A stretch of 64,000 bases of DNA from Terrisporobacter mayombei (GTDB taxonomy: Bacteria; Bacillota; Clostridia; Peptostreptococcales; Peptostreptococcaceae). The notes beneath the pieces were generated by a model, which saw only the letters and a program-made list of their open reading frames with translations, did not search any database and was not told where the DNA came from. Positions within the stretch are counted from its first letter, which is position 1. Each line of letters opens with the position of its first letter. The DNA lies in the NCBI RefSeq assembly GCF_020748465.1, contig NZ_JAHZMP010000003.1:530975-594974 (forward strand). Direction: 5' to 3'. A program made the translations under genes and the position numbers. Shown here one piece after another: positions 55,227 to 64,000 of this stretch.

Positions 55227-55411
55227 ATAAAACCATAATTTATTAATATGAATCCCCCTCCTTTAAACCATTTTATGATGTATACTTAAAATAAATGATG
55301 TCTTATTTTATAATACTCTACATATACTTTATGCTTGAAAGTTGAGGTATATTATGTTTTAGTATAAGTATAAGGTTTTTTAATTTATTTAAATGTTTAA
55401 GGAGAAATACC

Positions 55412-56842
55412 ATGAGAAATTTAACACTTCTTACTGATTTGTATCAATTAACTATGTTAAATGGGTACTATGAGAAGAATATTCATGAAGACATAGTAGT
55501 ATTTGATATGTTCTTCAGGAAAAACGCTTGTAATGGTGGCTATACTATTATTTGCGGTATAGAACAATTAGTAGAATACATTAATGATCTTCATTTTTCA
55601 GATGATGACTTAAAATACTTAAAAAGCCTAGGTTTATTTTCTGATAAATTCTTAGACTTTTTAAAAGATTTTAAATTTACTGGGGATATATATGCTGTAG
55701 AAGAAGGGACTATAATGTTCCCAAAAGAGCCTGTAATAACAGTTAAAGCACCTTTATATCAAGCTCAATTAATAGAAACTGCTTTACTTACAATAGTGAA
55801 TTTCCAATCACTGATTGCTACTAAAGCTTCTAGAGTTTGTTATTCTGCTGCTGGAGATCCTGTTTTTGAGTTCGGTCTTAGACGTGCTCAAGGACCAGAT
55901 GCAGGTACTTATGGAGCAAGGGCTGCCGTAATAGGAGGATGTACCGGAACTGCTAATGTATTAGCTGGGAAAATGTTTGACATACCTGTTATTGGAACTC
56001 AAGCTCATAGCTGGGTTCAAAAATTTGACAATGAATTAGAATCTTTCCGTGCTTACGCGGATGTTTACCCAGACAAGTGTTTATTATTGGTTGATACATA
56101 TGATGTCCTAAAAAGCGGTGTTCCAAATGCTATAAAAGTATTTGATGAACTAAAAGCTAAGGGGCATAAGCCAATGGGAATTAGAATAGATTCCGGGGAT
56201 TTACAATACTTATCTGTTGAAGCAAAAAAATTATTTGAAGAAGCTGGTTATACTGATTTATCATATACTGCTTCCAATGATTTAGATGAGTATACTATTG
56301 CCAGCTTAAAATCAAGTGGCGCAGCAATAAACTCTTGGGGTGTTGGTACAAAATTAATTACATCGGCTGAATCACCATCTTTAGGAGGAGTTTATAAACT
56401 AGCTGGTTCTTATGATGGTGATACGCTAGTTCCTAAAATAAAAGTTTCTGAAGAGCCAGAAAAAATAAATAATCCAGGATTTAAAAAAGTAGTAAGGATA
56501 TATAATGAAGACAATATGGCTGAAGCTGATTTAATCATGCTTCATGATGAAAAAATCGATACAAGTAAACCATTAACGATTTTTGACCCTACATATACTT
56601 GGAAGCATAAAACCTTCCATAACTACACAATAAAAGAACTTCAAAAACCACTATTTAAAAATGGTGAGTGCAAATACGTTTCTAAAAGCGTTAATGAAGT
56701 TAAAAAATATGTTAATAACCAATTTAATACTCTTTGGGATGCTTATAAAAGATTTTCTAACCCTAAAGAATATAAAGTTGATTTATCGGACAACCTTTGG
56801 ACACTAAAATCTGACTTGCTAGATTCAAAAAAACGCTTATAA
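55412..56842 (+). CDS. pncB: Nicotinate phosphoribosyltransferase
   Basis: Converts nicotinate and PRPP to nicotinate mononucleotide for NAD salvage. The 476-aa protein has LLTDLYQLTMLNGYY near the start (6-20), the FEFGLRRAQGPDAG block around 150-163 and the GTQAHSWVQKF loop near 195-205 with the conserved His, then DTYDVLKSG and RIDSGDL. AAGGAGA precedes the ATG. An Lrp-type regulator follows 32 bases later. Confidence 0.95.
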   Translation: MRNLTLLTDLYQLTMLNGYYEKNIHEDIVVFDMFFRKNACNGGYTIICGIEQLVEYINDLHFSDDDLKYLKSLGLFSDKFLDFLKDFKFTGDIYAVEEGTIMFPKEPVITVKAPLYQAQLIETALLTIVNFQSLIATKASRVCYSAAGDPVFEFGLRRAQGPDAGTYGARAAVIGGCTGTANVLAGKMFDIPVIGTQAHSWVQKFDNELESFRAYADVYPDKCLLLVDTYDVLKSGVPNAIKVFDELKAKGHKPMGIRIDSGDLQYLSVEAKKLFEEAGYTDLSYTASNDLDEYTIASLKSSGAAINSWGVGTKLITSAESPSLGGVYKLAGSYDGDTLVPKIKVSEEPEKINNPGFKKVVRIYNEDNMAEADLIMLHDEKIDTSKPLTIFDPTYTWKHKTFHNYTIKELQKPLFKNGECKYVSKSVNEVKKYVNNQFNTLWDAYKRFSNPKEYKVDLSDNLWTLKSDLLDSKKRL

Positions 56843-56874
56843 TATACATTATAATAATAAAAGGGGGCCTATCA

Positions 56875-57303
56875 ATGGATGTAACAGATTACAGAATCAT
56901 AGAGATCTTACAAAAAGACGGTAGAATTTCTATGAAAGATTTAGGTAAAATAGTAGGATTAACTTCTCCTGCTGTTTCAGAAAGAGTAAAGAGATTAGAA
57001 GAATCTGGTGTTATAGAAGGATATAAAGCTATAGTTAATCCAGATGCTTTAGGAAGAGTAATAAAAGCATTTATACATATATCGCTACCTAGCGATAAAT
57101 ATGTTGCATTTTTAGAAGCTGCAAGAAATGACCCTAGAATAGTTGAATGTCACCATGTTACTGGAGACGACTGTTCTCTTCTAAAAGTTATTGTAAAAGA
57201 TATGTATGAACTAGAAAGTGTTATTGATGGTATTAAGACAATCGGCTCAACAAAAACATCCGTAATACTATCAACTCCAATACAATCAAAAGCAATTTTG
57301 TAA
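56875..57303 (+). CDS. Lrp/AsnC family transcriptional regulator
   Basis: 142-aa regulator with an N-terminal HTH (DYRIIEILQKDGRISMKDLGKIVGLTSPAVSERVKRLEESG covers 5-45; each part fits the AsnC pattern) and a C-terminal RAM ligand domain (IVECHHVTGDDCSLLKVIVKDM). It follows pncB in the same orientation, with GGGGG before the ATG. The ligand and targets are not evident. Confidence 0.93.
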   Translation: MDVTDYRIIEILQKDGRISMKDLGKIVGLTSPAVSERVKRLEESGVIEGYKAIVNPDALGRVIKAFIHISLPSDKYVAFLEAARNDPRIVECHHVTGDDCSLLKVIVKDMYELESVIDGIKTIGSTKTSVILSTPIQSKAIL

Positions 57304-57347
57304 AAAAAAATGTATCCTTTTAATATTAAAAGGATACATTTTTTTTA
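57303..57347. terminator. Bidirectional terminator between the Lrp gene and the HD gene
   Basis: Long palindrome centred on AATATT: AAAAATGTATCCTTTT pairs with AAAAGGATACATTTTT. The stop of the HD-domain gene (57326) is inside it. Confidence 0.9.
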
Positions 57348-58030
57348 TATTTATATAGATAAACAGTTAAAATATAATAAATATATGATTTTAAAATTTC
57401 TTCATCTTCTTTTGGATCTAATAATTTTTTAGTTGCAGTAATATCTGCAAACCCTAATAACATTACTCCAATAACATCATCTTGTAATTTATTAAACATT
57501 TCTTCAATTACTTCATGAGATGCATCACTTTTTTTATAAATAGTAAGAAGATACATATGGTATCTAGTATAGTTATAAAGTAATTCTATGGATTTTTGTG
57601 ATAAATTAAGGTTTTTTCCTACTTCTATGGCAATATCTCCACTAAACTTTTCATGTCCTTTAAAATGTGTTCTTCCATTTTCATCTATAGTTTTTGCTTT
57701 TGATTTTCCTATATCATGTAAAAAAACACCTAGTTTTAACAAATCTAAAACCTTTATATCATCTTCTACTATTGTATTTAGGTATTTCCATATACCTTCA
57801 TTTAGATGAGTTGGAAATTTGTTTTCTTCTATAAGTTTTTCAAATTCTTCCAATGCATAAATAGTATGACTAAAGCAATCTACCTTATGATATTTACACT
57901 GCCCTACTTCTTTCATACTACTAGCTTCTGGTATTATATCTTCTAAAACTCCACTTTCATCTAGCTCCCATATTTTTTCGCAGGCATTATTACTTTTTAT
58001 CCCATTAATTATCTTAGATCCGTTCTCCAT
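57326..58030 (-). CDS. HD-domain protein, possibly phosphohydrolase or RNA-processing
   Basis: 234-aa protein with an HD domain: HTIYALEEFEKL near 55, FLHDIGKSKAKT near 103-114 (the HD pair), GHEKFSGD near 124-131 and the final Asp in FADITA. The arrangement resembles the HD half of bacterial CCA-adding enzymes without the nucleotidyltransferase half, so it may be a detached relative; the substrate is unknown. It lies 21 bases after rsmI in the same orientation. Confidence 0.8.
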   Translation of the reverse strand: MENGSKIINGIKSNNACEKIWELDESGVLEDIIPEASSMKEVGQCKYHKVDCFSHTIYALEEFEKLIEENKFPTHLNEGIWKYLNTIVEDDIKVLDLLKLGVFLHDIGKSKAKTIDENGRTHFKGHEKFSGDIAIEVGKNLNLSQKSIELLYNYTRYHMYLLTIYKKSDASHEVIEEMFNKLQDDVIGVMLLGFADITATKKLLDPKEDEEILKSYIYYILTVYLYKYKKNVSF

Positions 58031-58050
58031 AAAATCACCCCGTCTCTTCT

Positions 58051-58884
58051 TTATAAGTCTAGTACTTGCTTGTAAACAACATCCTTTTTTAGTTTTCTTT
58101 CTTTACAAACTACTTTTATAGCATCCTTTTTACTCATACCATCCTCTAAAAGAGATTCTACATATTCTCTTTCACTTAAGTTGCTATAATCATTAGCTAA
58201 AGTTTTTTCGCCCTTAAATCCATCAACAATTAAAACAAATTCACCTTTAACGTCTTTTTCATTAAATATATTTATAACTGTTTCAATATCTTGTCTTATT
58301 ACTTCTTGATACTTTTTAGTAAGCTCTCTATTCACTGATATTTCTCTATTTCCTAAAATTTTAAGCATATCTTTTAAAGTATCTTTTAGTCTATGAGGCG
58401 ATTCATAGAAAATCATAGTTCTTTCTTCTTCTTTTACTTCTTCTAATCTACTTCTTCTTATCTTCTTGTCCCTATCTAAGAAACCTTCAAAAGCAAATTT
58501 ATGAGTATTCATTCCAGATCCAACTAATGCAACAACAAATGCTGTTGCTCCTGGCAATACATCTATTTCTATATTATGCTCTATTGCTAACTTAATTAAA
58601 TCCTCTCCTGGGTCAGAAATTCCTGGCATTCCTGCATCACTTATCAATGCTATATTTTCACCTTCAAGTAATTTATTTATTAAATATATTCCTTTTGAAT
58701 CTTTGTTGTGCTCAAAATAGCTTGTAAGTGGCTTAGATATTTCGAAATGATTTAATAGTTTTACACTATGTCTTGTATCTTCTGCTGCTATTAAATCAAC
58801 TTCATTTAAAACTCTCAAAGTTCTATATGTTATATCTTCAAGATTTCCTATAGGTGTTGGACATATATATAATTTCCCACTCAT
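58051..58884 (-). CDS. rsmI: 16S rRNA (cytidine1402-2'-O)-methyltransferase
   Basis: 277-aa tetrapyrrole-methylase-fold enzyme that 2'-O-methylates C1402 in the decoding centre. It has PTPIGNLEDITYRTLRVL near 10-27, AEDTRHSVKLL near 34-44, SDAGMPGISDPG near 81-92 and the LPGATAFVVALVGSG segment. The start is 2 bases after the upstream methyltransferase gene, so they are co-translated. Confidence 0.96.
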   Translation of the reverse strand: MSGKLYICPTPIGNLEDITYRTLRVLNEVDLIAAEDTRHSVKLLNHFEISKPLTSYFEHNKDSKGIYLINKLLEGENIALISDAGMPGISDPGEDLIKLAIEHNIEIDVLPGATAFVVALVGSGMNTHKFAFEGFLDRDKKIRRSRLEEVKEEERTMIFYESPHRLKDTLKDMLKILGNREISVNRELTKKYQEVIRQDIETVINIFNEKDVKGEFVLIVDGFKGEKTLANDYSNLSEREYVESLLEDGMSKKDAIKVVCKERKLKKDVVYKQVLDL

Positions 58885-58886
58885 TA

Positions 58887-59636
58887 TTATTCTCCTATAT
58901 TTTCATTTGCATATATTTCTTCTATTTCTTTTGTGTAATTTCCATTTTCATCGTAAACATATAAAGGATCTAAAATTTTTAATTCTGGTCTACCATCCTT
59001 TGTAAACTCAACTAAAACTAAATTAGGTGCTTTATTTGCTCTTGGGTGAACAAATTGTATGACTTTAGGTTCTAGGTTATATTTTCTGCCTAAAGTTACT
59101 ATATCAACAAGTCTTATAGGTCTGTGTATCATGAAGAACTTTCCTCTAGGCATTACAAGTCTCGAAGCTGATCTTATTACATCCTCTAAATCACAAAGTA
59201 CCTCATGTCTAGATATGGCCTTTTTGTCATTTGGATTTTGTATTCCATTCATATGCATATATGGTGGATTAGAAGTTGCCACATGATATCCATGGACTTC
59301 TAATTGCTTGTCTATAGTTTTTATATCACCTTTTACTATTTCAACTCTATTTTGCAAGTCATTTAGTTTAACTGTTCTATTAGCCATTTCCCATACTTCT
59401 TCTTGTATTTCCACGCCAACGATTTTTTCAGCTTCACTTTTTCCAGCTATAAGTACAGGTATTATTCCTGTTCCTGTTCCTAAATCTACAACTTTTGCTT
59501 TCTTTTTTACTTTAGTAAAATTCGCTAAAAGAACTGCATCTATACCAAAACAAAATCCATTTTTATCTTGTATAACTTTTAATCCTTTTAGTTGCAAGTC
59601 ATCTATTCTTTCAGTGTCCTTTATTTTTACCTCCAT
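58887..59636 (-). CDS. tRNA1(Val)-type (adenine37-N6)-methyltransferase
   Basis: 249-aa SAM-dependent methyltransferase with the SAM loop VVDLGTGTGIIPVL near 44-57 and the amino-methyltransferase NPPY motif (SNPPYMHMNG) near 135-144, as in E. coli TrmN6/YfiC and B. subtilis YabB. It stands between ricT and rsmI, the Firmicutes yabB position. AAAGGAG precedes the ATG. Confidence 0.9.
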   Translation of the reverse strand: MEVKIKDTERIDDLQLKGLKVIQDKNGFCFGIDAVLLANFTKVKKKAKVVDLGTGTGIIPVLIAGKSEAEKIVGVEIQEEVWEMANRTVKLNDLQNRVEIVKGDIKTIDKQLEVHGYHVATSNPPYMHMNGIQNPNDKKAISRHEVLCDLEDVIRSASRLVMPRGKFFMIHRPIRLVDIVTLGRKYNLEPKVIQFVHPRANKAPNLVLVEFTKDGRPELKILDPLYVYDENGNYTKEIEEIYANENIGE

Positions 59637-59687
59637 GTATTTCTCCTTTACAATAATAGTAGGGGAATTAAATAATCCCCCTATACT

Positions 59688-60575
59688 TTAGTCCTCTAAT
59701 TTTTTAAGCTCTTTTAGCGTAGCCATATCAATATCTAAATCTTTTCCTTTTCCACAACCATCACATTTCTTAGGTGCTTGAAGTACTTTTATTTCTTCTT
59801 TCATGCATATTCTTATAGTTTTATCGTTAAATTCTACCTTAGCTTGTTCTAATAAAGGATTTGTTTCTATAACTTTACCTTTATTACCATCTACTTTTAC
59901 TATAGATCCAACTGGTGGAACTTTTTCTATAGCTTCCACATAAACATCGTGCTCATATTTTAAGCAACAGAAAAGTCTTCCGCATATTCCTGATATTTTA
60001 GTTGGATTTAATGATAAACTTTGATCTTTAGCCATTTTAATTGATACTGGTTGGAAATCTCCAAGCCATGAAGAACAACAAAGGCTTCTTCCGCAAGGTC
60101 CAAGTCCACCTATTGATTTTGCTTCATCTCTAACTCCAATTTGTCTAAGTTCTATTCTTGTCTTAAATATTGCAGCCAAATCTTTAACTAGTTCTCTAAA
60201 ATCTATTCTTCCTTCTGCCGTGAAGTAGAAAATTAGTTTATTTCTATCAAAAGTATATTCACAATCTATTAAATACATTGTAAGCTCATGTTCTTTAATT
60301 TTTTGTAAGCATAATTCAAAAGTTTCTTTAGCTTTTTCCTTATTTTCTTTATATATCTTAGTATCTTCTTCTGTAGCAATTCTTATGATGGGTTTTAATG
60401 GTGAAACTAAACTTTCTTCATCTATTTCTTTCTTACCAACAACAACAGTTCCGTATTCTAATCCTCTTGCAGTCTCAACTACAACATCCATATCTTTTTC
60501 TATTGCAAAATCAACTGGATCAAAGTAGTATATTTTCCCTGCATTTTTAAATCTTACTCCTACAATATTTATCAT
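59688..60575 (-). CDS. ricT: PSP1-domain protein RicT (YaaT)
   Basis: 295-aa protein with a PSP1 domain and the conserved cysteine-rich parts: LGPCGRSLCCSSWL near 159-172 and GRLFCCLKYEH near 196-206. In B. subtilis the RicT-RicA-RicF complex carries Fe-S clusters and promotes RNA maturation and sporulation. A third cysteine cluster, CDGCGKG, is near the C-terminus. Its start overlaps holB by 4 bases; holB-ricT is the conserved order. Confidence 0.95.
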   Translation of the reverse strand: MINIVGVRFKNAGKIYYFDPVDFAIEKDMDVVVETARGLEYGTVVVGKKEIDEESLVSPLKPIIRIATEEDTKIYKENKEKAKETFELCLQKIKEHELTMYLIDCEYTFDRNKLIFYFTAEGRIDFRELVKDLAAIFKTRIELRQIGVRDEAKSIGGLGPCGRSLCCSSWLGDFQPVSIKMAKDQSLSLNPTKISGICGRLFCCLKYEHDVYVEAIEKVPPVGSIVKVDGNKGKVIETNPLLEQAKVEFNDKTIRICMKEEIKVLQAPKKCDGCGKGKDLDIDMATLKELKKLED

Positions 60576-61522
60576 TTAATCACCTCATATATATTTAAAG
60601 ACATTACTTGTATACTTACATTAAAGTTACAATTACCTTTTATTTTTATTTTAGTATCTTCTATTATATCAATAATTTTAGATACCTGAGAATATGTAAT
60701 TTTAGTGCTCACATTTTGTATAAATACTATTTTATCAGCATTTATTATCATATTTTTATCTACATGTTCTTTGCAAATCATTATATCTCTAAAATAATTA
60801 ATCATCATATCAAGTACTGTTATGCTTTCACTCTTATACTTTTCCATTTGACTAGGTATATCAAGAATTTCAACCATATTCTTACTTAATATTGTTTCTA
60901 TATAATTTTGAACGCTTTCTTTCATTTCATAAAAATCATTAGAACTAGATAATTCTAAAGCTTTTTTCATACTCCCTCTAGAAAATGCTGATAAAAGATT
61001 CGCTCTATTCTCTTCTACTCCTTGACTAACTAAATAGTTTTTTACTTCAACAAAAGAAATTGGTGTAAATTTTATCACTTCACATCTAGATCTTATTGTT
61101 GGTAACAAACTTTCTTTATTATTAGTGACAAGAATAATTATAGCATATTCAGGTGGTTCTTCTAATGTTTTTAACAATGCATTTTGAGCCTCTACAGTCA
61201 TTTTTTCAGCTTTATCTATTATATAGATTTTGTATTTCTTATGCGGCTTAATAACAATGTCTGATTGTAAATTTCTTATTTGAGCTATTTTTATACTATT
61301 ACCATCAGGTTTCACTCTTATACAGTCTGGGGCATTTTCAAGATGAGGAGTTTCAAGAAGTATTTCTGCCAATTCTTTAGCAAAAGTTTCTTTTCCTATT
61401 CCTTCTATACCTTCAAACATATATGCATGGTTTATTTTGCCCTTTTTTATAGAGTTGTTCATATATTTTTTAGCAAACTCTTGTCCTTTTATATTTTCAA
61501 AATACATATCTATTTTCTCCAC
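60572..61522 (-). CDS. holB: DNA polymerase III delta' subunit
   Basis: 316-aa clamp-loader component. It has NHAYMFEGIEGIGKETFAKELAEIL at about 30-54 (modified P-loop), the KMTVEAQNALLKTLEEPPE sensor region and TIRSRCEVIKF (SRC motif). It lacks the Cys zinc module of gamma/tau. It is the first gene of the holB-ricT-yabB-rsmI run, which is typical for Firmicutes. Confidence 0.94.
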   Translation of the reverse strand: MEKIDMYFENIKGQEFAKKYMNNSIKKGKINHAYMFEGIEGIGKETFAKELAEILLETPHLENAPDCIRVKPDGNSIKIAQIRNLQSDIVIKPHKKYKIYIIDKAEKMTVEAQNALLKTLEEPPEYAIIILVTNNKESLLPTIRSRCEVIKFTPISFVEVKNYLVSQGVEENRANLLSAFSRGSMKKALELSSSNDFYEMKESVQNYIETILSKNMVEILDIPSQMEKYKSESITVLDMMINYFRDIMICKEHVDKNMIINADKIVFIQNVSTKITYSQVSKIIDIIEDTKIKIKGNCNFNVSIQVMSLNIYEVIK

Positions 61523-61648
61523 AGAGTAATTTTTTATTTTTGTAGTAATTATCTTATATTATAACAAATAATCAACTTATTTCTATATTTATTCTATACA
61601 CTTTTTGTAATTTATATAAAAAACAATTAATTTATAATTTTAATAATA

Positions 61649-61677
61649 AAAAAAGAGATATTATTATATCCCTTTTT
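61649..61677 (-). terminator. Terminator after the gmk-like gene
   Basis: AAAGGGATAT/ATATCTCTTT stem with one G-U pair, 4-nt loop, T-run on the minus strand. Confidence 0.85.
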
Positions 61678-61682
61678 CGTTA

Positions 61683-62273
61683 TTATTGTATTAAATTTAA
61701 GATATCTTTTTTTATATCATTAATACAATTTTCTAAGTTTTCATTTATATAAAGTTTATTAATACCTAGGTTTGATAAATTTTCATCACTAAAATCTTTA
61801 TTGTCTGCTAAAAATCTTCTACACAACTCATCATAATTAGGCTTATCCTGTTTCCTTTCTCTTTCTAAGGCTCTCTCTAACCTAACTCCATCTTCTATGT
61901 CAATATAAAATGGACATACCTTATCATCTCCAAAATAATCTCTTAAACTCTTATAAGCTTCTAATGTTGTTATTAATAAATAATTGTTTTTATTTAAATC
62001 TATCTGTCCATCATTTATAGTTCCATAGAACCAATCGCCATGTATCGTGTGATACACTCTTTTTTCTATTACTTTATTTTCTTTTTCAAATTTATTTAAT
62101 TCATCTGTATTAATAAAGAAATATTCTACACCATTAGTTTCATTTGTACGCTTAGGTCTCGTTGTGTAAGATACAATTGGCTTTAAATCCAAGTCCTTAT
62201 CATCGTTTATCTCTTTAAATATTGTATCTTTACCTGAACTACTTTTTCCCATTAAACAAAAAATTTTGCCCAT
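61683..62273 (-). CDS. Guanylate-kinase-like protein with an atypical P-loop
   Basis: 196-aa P-loop kinase. The start is set at the ATG at 62273 (MGKIFCLMGKSSSGKDT...), with GGGAGGG upstream; a TTG frame from 62294 would translate that site. YTTRPKRTNETNGVEYFFI near 35-53 is the guanylate-binding region of the GMK fold. The P-loop reads GKSSSGKD rather than the usual GPSGVGKG, so it is probably a paralogue of the housekeeping gmk. It lies 24 bases after the decarboxylase gene. Confidence 0.8.
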   Translation of the reverse strand: MGKIFCLMGKSSSGKDTIFKEINDDKDLDLKPIVSYTTRPKRTNETNGVEYFFINTDELNKFEKENKVIEKRVYHTIHGDWFYGTINDGQIDLNKNNYLLITTLEAYKSLRDYFGDDKVCPFYIDIEDGVRLERALERERKQDKPNYDELCRRFLADNKDFSDENLSNLGINKLYINENLENCINDIKKDILNLIQ

Positions 62274-62297
62274 ATTTCCCTCCCGTTCTTTCAATAG

Positions 62298-63725
62298 CTA
62301 AAAATAGTTTTGATTTATGTCAATAACATCTATACATCCTAAGTTAACATCTTTAATGCCACTTACTATCATACCACTTTTAACCCCCTGCTGGATATAA
62401 GTAATAATTTCTTGTGTAATTATTTCTCCAGGTGAAATTAAACTTATTCCTGGTGGATATGGTATTATATATTCTCCGCTTACTTTTCCAACACTATCTT
62501 CTAACTTAACACTTTTTTTATCACTATAAAATGCTTGTCTTGGATTTAGTACTTTTTCAGGAATACTTTCTGGATAATTTGTATCCTCCAATAACTTCTT
62601 TTTATTTATATTTAAAATTAAATCATCCAATGCCTTTTCTAATCTAATAAAGTCCTCTTCATCATTGGCAATGGTACATATTAATAAAATTCCATAATAA
62701 TTAGATAGTTCAACTTGAATTTTATATTTTTCTCTTAAGATAGTATCTAACTCATACCCTGTAATACCTAATTTCTTTAAAGAAACAAAAATCTTTGTTT
62801 CATCCATATTGTTATCAATTATAATATTTTCATTATTTCTAAATTTACTTTTAAAATTATCTATATTACTAAGTAAATCCTCCATTAATTTTATTCCATA
62901 CTTATCATATATATCTACTGCTAATTCCAGCGAAGTTAAAAGTACGTATGAGGGGCTTGAAGATTCTAAAAACCTTAACATAGCTCCTATTTTATTTTTA
63001 TCGACTCTGTTTCCTTTTATATGCATCATAGAAGATTGAGTAAATGATGGTAATGTCTTATGAGTACTTTGAATTATTATATCTGCTCCTTGTTCTATGG
63101 CTGATTTAGGTAGATTGTCGCTTAATTGTAAATGTGCTCCATGTGCTTCATCAACAATTACAATTATATTTTTGCTATGGGCATAATCGCATACAGCTTT
63201 TAAATCAAATGTCCTTCCATAATAAGTAGGATAAGTAAGCACTACGGCCTTTGCATCTAAGTTGTTATCTATTACTGACTTTGTATTTTTCACATCTACA
63301 CCCATTATTATATTTGTCTTCTTACACACCTTAGACTTTATGTATACTGGCTCTATATCTCCTAATATACATGCATTTATAACTGATTGATGACAATCTC
63401 TATTTACAATTATCTTTGATTTTGGATTACAAACCGCCATAATAGATGCCTCTATACCACAAGTAGTTCCATTAACCAAATAAATTGTTTTATAACTGTT
63501 AAAAACCATTGCTGATCTATCTTGCGATTCTTTTATAATTTCTTTTGCATTATGTAAATTATCAGTTCCATCTATCTCAGTTGTATCTAAAGTGTATATT
63601 TTTTCTAAAATATTTTTATATCCTAGTTTTTGAAAAACTTTCCCCATCTTATGACCTGGTACATGAAAAGATGTCAAATTATCATCTCTTAATTCTTCTA
63701 ATTTATTCAAAATATAATTTTCCAT
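62298..63725 (-). CDS. Orn/Lys/Arg decarboxylase family enzyme
   Basis: 475-aa PLP enzyme of fold type I, like B. subtilis SpeA/YaaO. It has TSFHVPGHKMGK (18-29) at the start, a DEAHGAHLQLSD segment near 192-203 and the PLP lysine in QSTHKTLPSFTQSS near 219-232. A C-terminal domain ends with PYPPGIS (near 425-431). Lysine, ornithine or arginine specificity cannot be read, so polyamine or cadaverine synthesis is inferred. AAGGAGA precedes the ATG. Confidence 0.92.
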   Translation of the reverse strand: MENYILNKLEELRDDNLTSFHVPGHKMGKVFQKLGYKNILEKIYTLDTTEIDGTDNLHNAKEIIKESQDRSAMVFNSYKTIYLVNGTTCGIEASIMAVCNPKSKIIVNRDCHQSVINACILGDIEPVYIKSKVCKKTNIIMGVDVKNTKSVIDNNLDAKAVVLTYPTYYGRTFDLKAVCDYAHSKNIIVIVDEAHGAHLQLSDNLPKSAIEQGADIIIQSTHKTLPSFTQSSMMHIKGNRVDKNKIGAMLRFLESSSPSYVLLTSLELAVDIYDKYGIKLMEDLLSNIDNFKSKFRNNENIIIDNNMDETKIFVSLKKLGITGYELDTILREKYKIQVELSNYYGILLICTIANDEEDFIRLEKALDDLILNINKKKLLEDTNYPESIPEKVLNPRQAFYSDKKSVKLEDSVGKVSGEYIIPYPPGISLISPGEIITQEIITYIQQGVKSGMIVSGIKDVNLGCIDVIDINQNYF

Positions 63726-63750
63726 AACTTCTCCTTATAAATTTATCTAT

Positions 63751-63790
63751 AAAAATAAGACCGATGATTGTTGTTTAAAATCCTCGGTCT
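63751..63790 (-). terminator. Terminator of the rRNA operon
   Basis: AGACCGAGGAT (63790-63780) and ATCATCGGTCT (63768-63758) pair with one mismatch around an 11-nt loop, then TATTTTTAT. It lies 30 bases downstream of the 5S gene. Confidence 0.82.
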
Positions 63791-63820
63791 CATTTATATT
63801 TTTCTAATAAAAAAGATTAC

Positions 63821-63934
<114 letters not shown>

Positions 63935-63951
63935 ATAATCTTTATTAAAAA

Positions 63952-64000
63952 TTACATATCGCCAACGATATACCTTCGCTATCGCTTCAGGTAAATCCGT
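63952..64000 (+). repeat. Dispersed intergenic repeat, copy E, in the rRNA spacer
   Basis: CATATCGCCAACGATATACCT, CGCTATCGCTTCAGGTAAATCC and GT at the window edge. It sits in the spacer between 5S and the rRNA gene beyond the edge, so copies of this element may occur in every rRNA operon. TACCT and AGGTA can pair. Confidence 0.65.

Noticed and set aside
55250..55411. A promoter or NAD-related operator before pncB.
   Set aside because: Several TATA-like hexamers exist, but no -35/-10 pair or dyad was clear enough.

Overview
The window is chromosomal DNA from a low-GC, endospore-forming anaerobic Firmicute. Sporulation genes (spoIIE, yabP, yabQ, spoVB, spoVT, spmA, spmB, spoVG), T-box leaders, strong AGGAGG ribosome binding sites and AT-rich codon use all point to Clostridia. 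The order spoIIE-ppx-divIC-yabQ-yabP-rqcP-hup-mazG-spoVB-spoVT-prsA-mfd-pth-(pil genes)-prs-glmU is the one I know from Clostridioides difficile. I therefore infer a member of the Peptostreptococcaceae (Clostridioides, Romboutsia, Paraclostridium or Terrisporobacter type), but I cannot fix the species from sequence alone. Most genes lie on the minus strand. The right edge enters an rRNA operon through its 5S gene, as expected near a replication origin.

Region 1 (1-8,000) holds translation and central functions: prfA (cut by the window edge), prmC, a yqhQ-like gene, tdk, rpmE, rho, glpX, a 37-aa membrane protein gene and galU. Region 2 (8,000-24,500) holds a secreted M3-type peptidase, spoIIE, ppx, the divIC/yabQ/yabP/rqcP/hup group, mazG, spoVB, spoVT, prsA, mfd and pth. 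Region 3 (24,400-32,600) begins with a much reduced type IV pilus locus (pilD, a decayed reading frame, pilT), followed by prs, glmU, tyrS with a tyrosine T-box, spoVG and purR. Region 4 (32,700-39,700) has murC on the plus strand, a membrane-anchored unknown, an unusual Glu/Tyr-rich protein, a PadR/DUF2812 pair, rsmA, rnmV and a DUF3786 gene.

Region 5 (39,900-50,900) is the accessory part. It contains an XRE-regulated membrane operon with a very long palindromic operator, a tandem pair of unrecognised HTH-like proteins, a geranylgeranyl-reductase-type flavoprotein, a second YidC-like insertase, a VOC protein, and an ECF-sigma/anti-sigma/lipoprotein operon in which two genes carry single-base frameshifts. 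A DUF3793 gene behind two Fur-like boxes and a GntR(YtrA)-ABC exporter operon with a perfect 18-bp-arm operator follow. Region 6 (50,900-64,000) returns to housekeeping: tatD, metG with a methionine T-box, spmB/spmA, pncB and an Lrp-type regulator (plus strand), an HD-domain gene, rsmI, a tRNA1(Val)-type methyltransferase, ricT, holB, a gmk-like kinase, an Orn/Lys/Arg decarboxylase and 5S rRNA.

The most interesting unexplained structure is a family of degenerate, hairpin-forming intergenic repeats. I see five copies, one of them directly beside the 5S gene. Other points worth a second look are the stripped-down pilus locus, the asparagine-rich insert of Rho, a DnaA-box-like cluster beside spoIIE, and the set of clear but unassigned operators. 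I see no CRISPR array, intact insertion sequence, prophage or tRNA gene.
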